Positions 11,855-23,137 of a DNA stretch of 64,000 nucleotides are shown in pieces (position 1 is the first letter of the stretch; every line of letters begins with the position of its first letter). Location: NCBI GenBank assembly GCA_905147135.1, contig LR990043.1, positions 5,181,057 to 5,245,056 on the forward strand, given 5' to 3'. The notes under the pieces were generated by a model. That model made no database searches, was not told the origin of the DNA, and worked only from the letters and a program-made list of their open reading frames with translations. This DNA is from Blastobasis lacticolella. Its lineage: Eukaryota > Arthropoda > Insecta > Lepidoptera > Blastobasidae. Made by a program: the position numbers and the translations under genes.

Positions 11855-12002
11855 TAATTAGAAGGGGAAGGAAAGAAGGGAAGGCCGTATTGGGTACGTA
11901 AACTAAAGACATTTTCTGTTTCTTTGGTATTTCAATAGAGACGTCCAACATAAAACGCAGTGATTGTCGAACTCTGTCGACCTCTTCAGAGTGTTTCATA
12001 AA

Positions 12003-12041
12003 TATTTATATACATACATACATAGATACATACATACATAC
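12003..12041. repeat. (TACA)n microsatellite
   Basis: TATATACATACATACATAGA TACATACATACATAC. Confidence 0.8.
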
Positions 12042-12245
12042 TTTAACCTAATTATCATTGACACGATAAGAAGAAGAGTGTTTCATATCTCTACTTATGT
12101 AAAAAAATATTAAAGGTTGCGGAATCTTAGTGAAATCGTAATCCGATATTAATCATATTAAGTATAAAGAGAGCATAGATGTGAAAGAGAGATATTTATC
12201 GCAATCCACAGCACACGTTGAGTAGAACCGCGGAAAATGTTTTTA

Positions 12246-12456
12246 CCAATGAAATGTAAACGCGATTAAGAAATATCTGTGTATCCGATTTGTCAGATTT
12301 TCGATTAATCATATCGGTTTAAGTTAAATGGGGTTTAAGATTTGTATTGAAATATTAAAATCAAGTAGAACTTTAAATGATTTATTTTAACGAAAATCTG
12401 ACCAACCACAGACATAGACAATGGTCTCTAAATCGCGTTTACAAAATTTCATTGGC
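12246..12456. mobile_element. Fold-back (long inverted repeat) element
   Basis: The left arm CCAATGAAATGTAAACGCGA ... GTCAGATTTTCG (12246-12302) is the imperfect inverse of the right arm CGAAAATCTGAC ... CGCGTTTACAAAATTTCATT GG (12391-12456). Arms of 57-66 bp with gaps; spacer of about 90 bp. Consistent with a decayed MITE. Confidence 0.5.
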
Positions 12457-13324
12457 TTTGATTGATGAATATGAAAATTATAATCAAACTCCGTTTTTAT
12501 GGAGCCCGGCTTCTTTCCATAATCGACCTACTTTCCCTCCTACAACAAAAAAATCAATAAACTCCGCAAAAAATCTCACAATTGCCAAAACGCACTCACG
12601 TCATCACACGACGTGTATATGGCACCTCCAAACTTACCCATAAGCAGCTTACCCCCTTTTCCATCACCGACACCCGTCACGTGACACCCATCACTCCCAC
12701 AGTCGTAACGGGAACGGCCCACTGGAATAGGTTGCGTGCGAAATAAACAGTCGGTTAGAGTCAGTATAAGGCAATAACGCGTTATAGCGTCGTTCGCAAT
12801 GGGGTCGTTACCCGCATGTATACGGGTACGGGTCACGGGTATACGGGTGCGTTTCAATTGGAAACCGGATTGGTTGAACGCGGACAAATGAACCGGATGT
12901 ATTTACGGAATTGACGGTGATTACTGATGTTTTGGTAATTAGGTGTGGGTGCGTTGTATGAACTGTTTGTTTGGAATCGGCGATTGTGTTGATGACAGTG
13001 CATTTAGGATTGTGCAGCCATATCACGATATGTTTGTCATGTCATATCAAAGCAAGAGACATTTCACTATACCGGTTGCATGAAATTTCGTATCGTTACT
13101 TTAGTTTGGCAAAGAAAGAGGTATGGTGTTTACCTGTATTTGTATCACCCTTCTATTTCTCCCACCAAGCAACATGTTCCAGTTTGAAGGATAAGGTAGT
13201 AACCGCAATTATAAGCAAGATTTAAATCATTTTAGTTGTTAGGACTGACAACGACAACGTATTTGCGTTTAAATACATGAAACCGTTGTTTACTCGTTCG
13301 TTACTCAGTACTCTGCTGATGAAT
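12457..13324. other. Mostly unique DNA, a repeat piece at 13110-13225
   Basis: 12780-12860 has several overlapping CCCGCATGTATACGGGTACG-like short repeats (ACGGGTAC/ATACGGGT); no gene. Confidence 0.4.
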
Positions 13325-13522
13325 CACTACATATTATAAAACAAAGTCCCACGCCGCGTCTGTCTATCTGTTCGCGATAAACTCAAAAACTAGTGAACGG
13401 ATTTTTATGCGGTTTTCACCATTGGAAAATTTCTTCCACACGTGTTATATATATAATAAATGCATATTATAATAAAGGAAAGCCGAAAATACCCGTGTGA
13501 AGCCGGAGCGGGTCGCTAATGA
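13325..13522 (+). mobile_element. Helitron-like non-autonomous element
   Basis: Starts CTACATATTATAAAACAAAG, then CACGCCGCGTCTGTCTATCT, and ends CCCGTGTGAAGCCGGAGCGG GTCGCTA with the stem CCCG/CGGG just before the 3' end. Confidence 0.55.
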
Positions 13523-14894
13523 ACCCATAATGGCCATGAACGTAGAGATAAAATGCTAATAGCAAAGTTATACTATTCGTTTCCAGGCTTCCTCTGATTT
13601 GAAACAGATGTAGTCTCTGAGATAGATCTCCTAGTAAGGAGCAAGAGCAAAACTCAAACAACGAACAACATACTAGGTAGAGCGACGTCTGTATACCAAA
13701 GGAAGGAGCTCTATTTGCATAGCCAAGGAAGGAAGCAAACGAAGGGTAAGCAAGACCCGCAGTCCGAGCATTCAGACTGCAAATTGAGGCATTTGCATCA
13801 CAAGGGCCCTGGTTCGGTTCTCGGCGGGTGCAAGTTTGCCGCACATTTACGGGACACGGGTTTCCACTACCCCTCGTTTGTCCAGTCATCCACAGCATGA
13901 AGTAGCCACCCTATAATGTAATGTTAGCTGGGTATGCATCGCTTTGTGCGACGAGTCAGTCCTGCAGTACTAGAAAGTGTAGATACCATATTTATTGTTA
14001 GAGGCTAGAATATCGCCTATAGCGCTGATGTTTTCGACGTCTTTCACACCTTTCATGTTTTCTTTTTATATATTTTATAGGAAGAAATCAGCTCGCCTTT
14101 ATGCACTGCGAAAATTTTATGGTCCTGCGATTTACTTTGACGACATAATATGAAACCTAAGTCATACTTAATATATATTATCAATTACCATCAGGGGGGC
14201 TCATTGCGAGTTATAAATGTTATAGACGATGTGTATGACAATGTGATAAGATAAGTGACGGGCATTATTCATAATGCCTGGATTAATCACTTGGTCCATA
14301 ACATACGGGTAACAGGTGTGTTTCACCACATAACTAGCAAAGTCCATCGTCAAAGCACTTTGAAGTGAAAGCACTCGGTAAACTTAGTCCTTAACTAAAC
14401 TAAATAAGCAAATCATGATTCCCGGTAGAGCCAATAAAATCGTTGCCGAAGCACCGAGGGGGAAGTTGGTAAACCTCAAAACGCAAGATTAGTCCAGAAA
14501 TAAATGAGCGAACTCAAAAAGACGAACAAGTTACGGACTGAAACCCGATGGGAGATGTTTAAAACTTGCTGTTAAACGTGCTAAGATTGATGAAAGTGCT
14601 TTTTTTCCTTTGACAACGATGAAGTTTATTTGAAAATTGAGTCCGTCGTCGACAACAGATGAAGACGGTAGTTGAGAAAGATGGTTGTGGTGCTAGATTA
14701 CTTTAATTTCCGGGAAGTTTACTATTGAAGCAGAGAATAAAGTTCTCGAGGAATTACTCAAGGTTTGACCGCAAAACGGCTAATAACGGAGTGGTAAGTA
14801 ATTCGGAGGTCGGTAACTCGAAACCAATTAAAGTCACTCAGCCCATTCAGGAATGGAATTTCGGTAGATACCGATGTTTTGATAGTTCGGTTAT
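13523..14894. other. No gene seen
   Basis: A possible SINE remnant with GGTTCGGTTCTCGGCGGG at 13811; otherwise unremarkable. Confidence 0.4.
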
Positions 14895-15020
14895 CTTCCA
14901 GTCCCAGTTGTGGTCTCGCGCGAGGGCCCTAGGTCGTCTGCCTTGGCCACGTCTATCTAGGATTTGGCAGATACGGGGTTCCATGCGGACTCTTAACCGC
15001 ATCAGATGTGTCACGATGTT
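14895..15020 (-). mobile_element. SINE family 3, 3' fragment
   Basis: CCCAGTTGTGGTCTCGCGCG and TCTAGGATTTGGCAGATAC match the tail half of family 3; CGCATCAGATGTGTCACGAT may be a rearranged remnant. Confidence 0.5.
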
Positions 15021-15084
15021 TTGAAATGCAATAAATAAGGTAATAATAATAATATACGAGTACCACCTAAATTTTTTATTATAT

Positions 15085-15205
15085 CACTTCGCCACAGTCT
15101 ATGAACGTCTGCATCACCATGCGTAGCCGACCCCATAAAAACCTTTTCACCCCTTTCTTGAAGAACTCCATGTTGTTCTTTCCAGGGAAAACCTCTCCAG
15201 GTAAT
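15085..15205 (-). mobile_element. LINE 3' end (family 7)
   Basis: ATGCGTAGCCGACCCCATAA, CACCCCTTTCTTGAAGAACT and GTTCTTTCCAGGGAAAACCT; a second, truncated copy of the element at 10262. Confidence 0.55.
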
Positions 15206-15424
15206 TCATTTTGCAATGCATGCGAACATAAATGATTCATAGCTTATAGTTTTTATTCTTTTTACCCGACTACGTTCGAACACAATAACGAGTGCAATGT
15301 TGTAGCGAATAATTTCTTCTTTTTAGTATTGGCGCTTAATTTTCCTGTTGCCTGTATGAGCATGCATTGGCGACTGGGCAATTTTTATTTTTCAATATTT
15401 TATCGGCTTTGTGGTCATCTTCGC

Positions 15425-15670
15425 GTTGATGTCCTGGTTGTGCTCTCGCGCGGGAGGATCTGGGGTCCGCCTTGACCATGGTCCAGAATTTGGCAGATCA
15501 GGTTTTTACAATGAAGCAACTGCCATCTCACCACCAGGGGAACCTAAAAAATACTAGAGCAGATTGGATCATAGTTACACATTCAGTAGCCCGTATATGC
15601 AGATTTCATCACTGTGTTTTCCATCACCGTAAAAGCATCGGTGAGTATTCAACTAATGTACACAAATCAG
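15425..15670 (-). mobile_element. SINE family 3, head missing
   Basis: GATGTCCTGGTTGTGCTCTC, GACCATGGTCCAGAATTTGG, CAACTGCCATCTCACCACCA and TAAAAGCATCGGTGAGTATT: body and tail of family 3, diverged. Confidence 0.6.
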
Positions 15671-16654
15671 AAACGCGTAGGGAATGCAATCCTGGAAGGT
15701 AATTTCAATCCAGGTATTTGCGGGACAGAACAATCTTAGTCCCGCCGGGTCCAGGTATTCGCGGGATCCCGCAGTCCGTTAATTTCGTAATGGCTGGACT
15801 GAATTGTAATTGGATTGCAATCGTAGCTCAATGGCAGATAGACACGTTTTTCGTATTCTGCTACTGTTAATAATGGTTCGATTGCATTGTAAACGGATCT
15901 CACTTACTGTTTTACGTGTTTCTGCTATTTTACTACAATTAAATCTGCCGTTGAGCATCTATTGCGATGCAATTACAATGCAAGCGAGGCAGATAAATTA
16001 GTGAACTCGAGACCCAGACCAGGTCTAACCGCCGTAAACCAGCAAATGGGTACCAGCGTTTTCTGTTGTCAATTTTCAACGCTGTGACCTCCAACCCGCA
16101 TCTCAAGAGTGGAGGAAGCTCAAGTTGAGCAGTGGTCTTATAAACGGTTGATTATGTGGACACTTTTTTCTAGAAGCTGCACATAAATGTTTGGATGCAG
16201 AATAAAATGAAACCACTTCAATTCAACGATATTTTTGTGACCCTAATGAAAATCATATTTTTCTTCAATAAAATGCGAATGCATTGGAATTTAGCTGCGA
16301 AGTTTAGTATTATTTTAAAGAAAGGTCTTGTACAAACGGCTGCTGACCACCGCGGTTCAGCAAGTATAAAATGAGAAAAGATGAAATGGTCCAAAGTCCA
16401 AACAGGGTAAGTTGAGGGTCTGCCTTCTGTACAATTTCATTTGAAGAGAATATCTACCAAATGGCCGCCGCCGGCATTTTTACAATTGCAGATTCTTTTG
16501 CGAAAGTTTTAGGAATGTGTAATTCTTAAGTAAAAGTTTATTCTTAAGTGTATTCTTATATACCTACATATATACAAGGTTCTATGAAACAAAGAAGCCA
16601 CACTTTCTGTCAAATATGTAGGGTTGGTAGTTTCGGGCTTGGCTCTTTTTTCTA
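15671..16654. other. No gene seen
   Basis: 15715-15775 has two imperfect copies of CCAGGTATT(T/C)GCGGGA; no open frame of interest. Confidence 0.4.
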
Positions 16655-17065
16655 ATTAGACTATCCAGGCATTTGACCGCCATCGCACCTGGTGGTAAGC
16701 GACGATGCGGCCGAAGATAGAGCATGTCTAGGAACAGCCTATTCACTCTAGCCTTGAAAGCGTCCAGATTATAGTGATCAAGAAACACACTCGCAGGCAA
16801 CGTGTTCCATTCCTTAGCCGTACGCATTATAAAGGACATCTTCATGAGATCTAACAATTTAATATTGTTTTTATTGCCGAAAGTTATTAAAGTTGGGATC
16901 ACTTTATGTCCCCCTCGTGTCGTCTGATATAGCAAATAGGGACGCGTCCACTCCAGTGTTAACCCTACGTTATGTGTACCTACGTTTAATCTATATGCCA
17001 ATCTAGAGTACCAAGAACGGAGTGTGCTTGATCCTAGAACGCAAGGACTTGTTAAGGCCACTGCG
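16655..17065 (-). pseudogene. CR1/Jockey-like LINE, second C-terminal remnant
   Basis: The minus-strand frame 17061-16582 keeps RVALT-like start sequence, LRSWYSRLAYRLNVGTHNVG, MRTAKEWNTLPASVFLDHYN, LDAFKARVNRLF and RRLPPGAMAVKCLDSLIR. It is the same family as the copy at 6235-6857 but retains one longer open frame over the last 140 codons. The 3' end reads through the family's tail (accepting GCGATGGCGGTCAAATGCCT) into flanking DNA. It is strongly 5'-truncated. Confidence 0.75.
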
Positions 17066-17547
17066 ACCCTGCCAAACCTTATTCTATGAGCAATACCTAC
17101 ATTACACTTTTGCTTCCAAATTTAGACGACTGAATTTAGACAAATATACTAAGCACATTAGGTGAAAGGCGCACTGACGGACTTGAATATCCTCCACGTT
17201 CAAGTACATACATACTAGGTACCTATAACTTGCCCATGGACGTGGGTAGTTAGGTAGCTATAGGTACTAATTTCTATAGATCTTTCTATCAAACAAACTA
17301 TCTCTATCAGACTTCACAAAATAACAATAAGTACAAATAGATAATCCATGTGTGCATAAATCCACGAACTTGCGCCATATTACGAGTCTGTTCCCAATAG
17401 AATCTGCCATCAACCGAATAATTGCTTTCACGGCCGATTTTGATGAATTCGAAGTGCTTTGATATGGAGATAACGCGAACTTCGGAAATGGATCCGCTAC
17501 TTTTCATTGGCTCTTACGCAAACTCGTTTCTCTTTGGCCTTTGGCTA

Positions 17548-18356
17548 GGGGCCGTTCATAAAATATATCACGCTAAAATCAGCTTTTTCTGACCCCCTCC
17601 CCCCATTGTCACGCTGTGTCACACTTTCTGTGACCCCTCTCGAAATATTTCGTCACAAAAACTAAGCCTGAATATGGTAAATTTTAATAAATAGTGCACA
17701 AATTTTAAGAATTTAAATATTTATGTTAACGCCATTTCACGATGTTTGCCTAAGTCTATATTATATAGTTTCGAAACATGGTACAAGATGTCGCTGCAGG
17801 GTTTTTAGAACGCGGTATCATTTGTGTCCTTACGAATGTATAATACCTAGACGAGTTTTATGATCTATGCTTTCAATCTAATACCTAGCAGTATTTCTAA
17901 ACAACAATAATGGTTGTGTGCCATTAGTACAGACGTTTTATTGCGCACCTTTGGGAGACCAGTGTAGTTTCAAGAGTAGATTCTTCAATTTATTTAGTTT
18001 TTATAATAAAATTTAAATAAAGTAATAAATATCTTTTATAACGAATAAGTCCATGGCCAACGCTCATATCGAGAAATAAACAAAAATGAATACATATCAA
18101 GTTACAATTTATTATTATAAAACTGTATACGTTTGAAAGTCTATATATTTACTAAATATAAAATAAATGACTTTCTATTATGATGAAAATTTAAAAATAA
18201 AAATAGTCAAAAAAAATATACTTATTGAAAATATTTTAATGAACAGCGAACGTCACGTTGCCATACACCCTCCGTCCCCCCTTGTCACACTTTGTCACAC
18301 TCAGCAAGAGCCCTTCCCCCCCCCCTTGTGTGCGAACGTATTTTATGAACGGCCCC
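17548..18356. mobile_element. 809-bp non-autonomous DNA transposon with TIRs and TA duplication
   Basis: The left end GGGGCCGTTCATAAAATA (from 17548) is the perfect inverse of the right end TATTTTATGAACGGCCCC (to 18356). Both are bordered by TA (17546-17547 and 18357-18358), so a Tc1/mariner-style target is likely, though the palindromic GCTAG border leaves the exact ends ambiguous. Inside both ends are related C-rich subterminal blocks with TGTCACACTTT. The AT-rich interior codes for nothing. Confidence 0.7.
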
Positions 18357-18369
18357 TAGCGTAAAATGT

Positions 18370-18595
18370 CTATTTGTATGTAACTAGTGTACCCGGATTT
18401 CGTTAACGTACACCTACTTTACCCTTCCTACCCTTTTTTCTTACGTATAAAGCTTAAGTATGAATCACTCTATCTATTGTTGACAACCGCATTAAAATTC
18501 AGAAGATCTAAGCGTACATAGATACATACTTAGATACGTAGGGACAGACGGCGGGATGCGACTTTGTTTTATACTATGTATAAAAAATAATAATA
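18370..18595 (-). mobile_element. Helitron-like element, second subfamily
   Basis: Minus strand: ATACATAGTATAAAACAAAG, GACAGACGGCGGGATGCGAC (plus strand), ATGCGGTTGTCAACAATAGA, and a 3' end CACTAG followed by T, consistent with Helitron CTRR/T insertion. Confidence 0.5.
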
Positions 18596-18893
18596 GTAAT
18601 ATCTGGAATATGCAAATAGTTATTTTACATAGAGCAAAATAAAATTTTGCTTACTTTCTAATCTTGGTGGTTATTTTACCTATTCATTATTCTTAAGGTA
18701 ATTAACGTAGGAAATATTGTAGACCGTACCTCTATTTTTACATAAAAATATAACTAAAGGATGGACCTAACAGAAACAACGCTCAGTTTAAATTAAAATC
18801 TCCAGTAAAACCACTGCCAGACCTTTCATCGTAAATGCTACAACTTAATTTATTTAATCTGAGACTTACACCGTACTTAAGCCTTACTTACTT

Positions 18894-19136
18894 GGCCGTG
18901 TGGTAACCGGCAGAGTAGAATAGCAACAACCCCTTACACTCGCGGGTGTCGACTAATGTTTTCGAGGCAAAAGATCTAGAGTCTCCGTAGGCTGGAAAAT
19001 GGGCAGCAGCGTTTTCCATTGTTATATTTATAACACTGCGATCTACAACCCGCCTGCCAAGCGTAGAGATTACGGCAATAACCTCCCTTAGTCCTGCAGT
19101 TGACAGTTATGAGCTATGATGATGATGATGATGAGA
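18894..19136 (+). repeat. GAT-tailed repeat, family 2
   Basis: Full-length plus-strand copy with all family landmarks and a (GAT)n tail at 19117-19134. Confidence 0.75.
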
Positions 19137-19189
19137 CTTACATCAATATAAGGTGCAACTTTTCCCCACTTTACATACATAGTGGCGTA

Positions 19190-19242
19190 GATGGCGCTGT
19201 GTGAATTTGTCCACGATGATTTATTTATTTTACTTTATAGGT
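19190..19242 (+). mobile_element. SINE family 1 3' fragment
   Basis: GATGGCGCTGTGTGAATTTG and TCCACGATGATTTATTTATT; only the 3' end remains. Confidence 0.55.
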
Positions 19243-20136
19243 ACCTACTCCAAACCAAGTGACAACAAGCGTAAAATATTACCCTCAATCTCCAGGGCAA
19301 ATTGGGTTGTGTTAGATCTCTATTCGACAGCCATTAGGTTAGGGCCGGGCTGGGCGGTTCTGGGTCTCGATCGTAATCCACGCCTTGATTAGGATTGAAT
19401 AGTCTTACATGTAGAGTTTTGTTTGCCTATTTGTTGGCTTGACAGTACATCAATACTTCTAACATTAATAAGGAGTGAAACAATGTTTCTGCCTAACGTT
19501 ACGACGTGACGATAAGTTCTTTGACATCTGAGCATTTGAATGGATATCACCCGTATTCACAACAATAATTCCTTCTATGCGTTCTGTCAGCGCTCGTCTG
19601 CGTGAACACAGTCAATCTTTATGATTAGTTATCAATTTATTAATTCTAGTTTTACCCAGAAAAATCTAGCCACCAAAGCTTTCTGTCTGTGCTAAAACTG
19701 TGTAGTGCTGAACTCTGAACTCTGCAACTGAGAGAATAATGCCCAATCGCAGTAAACTTAGGCGACTTCTAAGTTGGCGCCTAAGTATTTAGGAGTCACA
19801 ATATGGGTGCAATAAAAAAGTGATGTTATTACAAGATAAAGGTGTTGTTACATTTGGCTAGATACAGAAGCAAAAGCGTGAGAGTAAATGAAAGTGGAAT
19901 GTCTTGATCATAAAATAAGGGCTATTTTTGTATCACACCTTTTGAAAAACGGAGCGACGAGTAACGTCAATATCATTCCACTTTGATTTGCTCTCTCTCG
20001 TTTTGCTTCTGTATTTAGTCGACAAAATTTTACCAAATTATGTAATAGTTTAGTTTTTACTTAAGGGTTGGTTCAATGCTTTTCTTGCTAGGAATATTTA
20101 AAAAAACTAATATGTCGCCTAAAGTGTAGTACGTCA
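19243..20136. other. Intergenic, no gene seen
   Basis: 19795-20035 contains related inverted stretches (CAGAAGCAAAAGCGTGAGAG and GAGAGCAAATCAAAG-like in reverse), perhaps a decayed DNA element. Confidence 0.35.
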
Positions 20137-20275
20137 TGGGATCGTTCAAGAGGTATATTAGAGGTCTCTTTAGAGGCGGGCAACGCATTGGTGACTCCCC
20201 TGGTGTTGCTGATGGCCATAGGCGGCGGTGACCACTTTCCATCAGGTGTCTGCTGAGTTACATAAAAAAAAAGTA
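20137..20275 (+). mobile_element. Jockey-like LINE 3' end (family 6)
   Basis: GGGATCGTTCAAGAGGTATA, GGCGGGCAACGCATTGGTGA, GTTGCTGATGGCCATAGGCG and CACTTTCCATCAGGTG, then poly(A): the 3' UTR of a LINE very common in Lepidoptera. Confidence 0.65.
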
Positions 20276-20829
20276 CATTCGGGCAATATTCTCTCTTAGA
20301 GATAAGTGTGCCTTTATAAACGTAGGTAGGCATTTTTTATATGGAAGTCTTTGACTTTTAATAAATTTTCTGCATAACTTGTGTACCTACCTATAACAAA
20401 GATTTTAATAAAATTCATAAGTAGGTAGCTATGGCTTCACGAAATTCGAACGCAGTAATGCATGAAAATGTTATTTGCCCTCCATTTCCCTTCCCTCTCT
20501 CGGACCTGTTGTCCGCTGGTTCGCATATCAAAAGCGGTTTTCATTAAACGTGATGAAAAACTTCGACGCACTTTTATGAATATTTATTGGTGTTTCTGCG
20601 GGCACCAATAAAAGTGGAAATGCTGTTATTATATGAAGGCCTTTGTTTTCATATTAAATGGGCGGTTTTGAGATGCGAAAAACCCCAGGTTCAATTAAAT
20701 TATGCATATTACCTCACTTATATGTTTGGTTTTAGATTTGTTTGTAAATAATAATGTACTGCGTTTAGTTTAGCTTTAAAGTGTTCTGAAATTACCATAA
20801 AATGTAGGTATACCGTACCGGAAGACGCA
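20276..20829. other. Repeat-poor DNA, possibly conserved non-coding
   Basis: 20450-20690 has balanced composition and a TTTATTGGTG...CACCAATAAA inverted pair (20583-20612); no ORF. Confidence 0.35.
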
Positions 20830-20965
20830 ACGTGGGTAGGTCTCCCACAAGGTGTTCCGACAACCTGGTAAAGATCGCAGGTAGCAGCTGGATGCGGAAG
20901 GCACAGAACCGGCCTTTGTGGAGATATCTGAGGGAGGTCTATGCCCAACAGTCCTATGTATGTAA
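20830..20965 (+). mobile_element. RTE-type LINE 3' end with C-terminal RT coding sequence
   Basis: Open frame GRSPTRCSDNLVKIAGSSWM then RKAQNRPLWRYLREVYAQQ matches the terminal region of RTE-type endonuclease/reverse transcriptase proteins (consensus RPxxRWxDDLxKVAG..W...A.DR..W..LxEAYxQQW). The first Trp and Asp are mutated. It lies just beyond the CUB/sushi gene 3' UTR. Confidence 0.7.
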
Positions 20966-21274
20966 ACGTTTATGGACTTTTGTAATGCCAAATAAAACAT
21001 ATCTATGCAAAGAAATTGGACATAGAGGCACCAACATATTTGTGCAAATGTCTATGTTAGGAAAGAAGCCCTGAAATACTATGCTGTTCTTAGAAAGCTT
21101 GTCCTTCGCGTTACAATGAGGTAGACATGGTCAAAGGCGGCGTATTGCTATGAGCTAGAACTTTGTGGGCTTGTGGCTTTATCCATTTAAAAACACATTA
21201 TAATACTTACTTATACCTTACCTATACTGGATTTATGTCGAAAACAGGTGAGTAAATCAAACCAAACATCAATT

Positions 21275-22076
21275 TAAAGATAAAGTGCTTTATTCGATAC
21301 AGAATCTATACAGACCGCCGAATACTTACAAAAACATCAACAATTTCGAAACGAAATCATAATCACAATAAGTAAGTCCAAGTTACAACTACGAAGCCCT
21401 CACTCATCCAATTATTAATTGACCGAACGAACTTAGGCAGTGAACATATGTGCAACAGAGAAAATTAGGCGACATATTTTTATCGAGTATTTTATATAAT
21501 ATCAGTCCTTACTTAACATCTAAAAGGGCACCTACGATTAAGAGAGGTTCTCGAAAGTTAATTGGACTATGTATCGTTTACTTGAGGTAATCTAATTAAC
21601 AAATAAATAGGGTAACTTAATGCTAAGGCCGGCTTCAGACCGACGACACGACATTCTAGTCGCGCTTCCGGGCTGACGACGCCTTAAATGTTCAAGAGAT
21701 CACACACTGGAGATTTGCATAAAATCTAGTTATAAAGCCTCTGCAGAATTAGACCAAATCCGTGTAGTTATTAAGCTCACATTTGTCAACGATTGAATTT
21801 GCAGAAATTGTTTGCATAAAGCCCTCAGCTTTGACTATACAATAAAATCTAAACACTTGATGAACTTTGCCGCCATGTTGTTTCATCCGTCAGCTGATTG
21901 GTTAAGCGCAGTCGACGATGGCGACGATGGCGCCGAGGGCTTCCTATTGGCTTAGCATTAGCCTTCAATGGAAATGAAACTGATCAGCTGCTATATACAC
22001 GACTTGCAGACGCCCGCGCTGTGCATCAAACGTTCCAGTGTGCGGTCCCGCAAGACCTAGGTCGTCTAGACGGAGA
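21275..22076 (-). other. Putative 3' UTR of the CUB/sushi gene
   Basis: Downstream of the TAG at 22077 the minus strand runs about 800 nt through sequence that matches none of the repeat families seen elsewhere in the window. It reaches an AATAAA at 21294-21289. Repeat-free DNA of this length is rare here and suits a transcribed UTR. An RTE LINE fragment begins beyond its end, toward 20.96 kb. Confidence 0.55.
21289..21294 (-). terminator. Poly(A) signal AATAAA for the CUB/sushi gene
   Basis: Canonical hexamer on the minus strand (plus-strand TTTATT), the first such hexamer I find after the stop codon. It is followed within 20-45 nt by a T/G-rich stretch (TGATGTTTGGTTTG) suitable as a downstream element. 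Confidence 0.5.
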
Positions 22077-22161
22077 CTAGACTGCGTTCCCGACGCTCTG
22101 GATGTTGCCGTTCACGCTCAGCGGGATCGTGTTGAACTCGTCCTCGAGGTCATCGTTTTTC
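22077..22161 (-). CDS. CUB/sushi membrane protein gene, exon F: cytoplasmic tail and stop
   Basis: Terminal coding exon: 85 nt from the acceptor TTCTTCCACAG to a TAG at 22079-22077. It encodes KNDDLEDEFNTIPLSVNGNI then QSVGNAV and the stop, which with KYRKR from exon E gives a cytosolic tail of about 33 residues. The tail is acidic near the membrane (DDLEDEF) and then polar. I see no ITAM, NPxY or catalytic motif, and GNAV is not a canonical class I PDZ ligand. The summed coding length of exons A-F is about 275 residues (about 283 with the candidate first exon), compact for a receptor. No transposon interrupts the exon. Confidence 0.85.
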
Positions 22162-22384
22162 CTGTGGAAGAAAGAACTCGTTAAGCTGCTGTATGTATTT
22201 GATAGATTTTATGGGGTGACCGATCTACTCTTGATAACATACAACCAGACAAGACTTTTGTCTTTTGAAAACCTGTGTTTTGTCAGCGAAGACCTGTAAT
22301 TGGCTTTGTTTCGTAAGATTGTTATTATTATGTTGTTAAATAGCTGTTGGACAGATTACCGTAGGTAATAATAATAATATAGCG

Positions 22385-22635
22385 GCTCCAATATATATAG
22401 CGGTGCCAATAGGCTCCCAAGACTGTTCGTCCAGACTCAGGGTCCCCAGCGGAAGACCTTGGTCAACCTTGCTTCGCCAACGGTATTAGATGGCGAGCTC
22501 GTTGCGGTGATGAACTTCGACTACGCTCAAACTTTGAAATGGTCACCCATCCAGTTCCCAGACTCTGCGAGCGTTGCTCAACCTTGGTTATCGGTCTCGC
22601 AAGCACGCTGCCACTAGACCAGTGCCGCTTCTAGC
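22385..22635 (-). mobile_element. SINE-like repeat with 5S-rRNA-like internal promoter
   Basis: On the minus strand CCAAGGTTGAGCAACG and CTGGGAACTGGATGGGTGAC resemble the A-box and C-box parts of eukaryotic 5S rRNA (AAGTTAAGCAACG and GGATGGGTGACC). Upstream is GGCACTGGTCTAGTGGCAGC, which also looks A-box-like. A 5S-derived or chimeric SINE is the simplest reading; only one copy is seen in this window. Confidence 0.45.
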
Positions 22636-23137
22636 GTAGGAAAACAGGCGTAAAATGTACTTGGGATAACACACTTTCTTAATGAACAAACTCCTTGATT
22701 ACTCAAAATTGAATACACTAATGAAATGTAAATCAACATTAATCTGCTTAATGAAAGTCAAGACCCGTGGAGCGGAGGTAAACAAAATTTAACAAAACAA
22801 AATTAACTAATCCGCATTTAGCGGAGATTTCGAACTAAAAGTTGAATTACCTACGTTTAAGGTACGACTTTCCGAAATGTTGGGGAATTCCGAAATGGAA
22901 TTAGCTTTCGGAACTAAGTTAGTGGAATTAGGGTGTTTCGCACAAGGCCTGCGTTATAATGAATGGACAATAATTAGTTTTGGTGTGGAGCCACGCTAAA
23001 CTGGTTAGGCGGAAGAGGGCAAACGAGCGAGCTACTTAAAGGTTGAGACGTAATACAATTCGAACCATTAACTCTGTAAAACTTCAGTTTTCTCGTAATA
23101 AAAACTGTCAAAAATACGATTCGTTGCCGTACGTATG

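Noticed and set aside
12576..13026. Two overlapping minus-strand ORFs
   Set aside because: Low-complexity TRDPYPYT/HPYTRD composition stems from short ACGGGT repeats.
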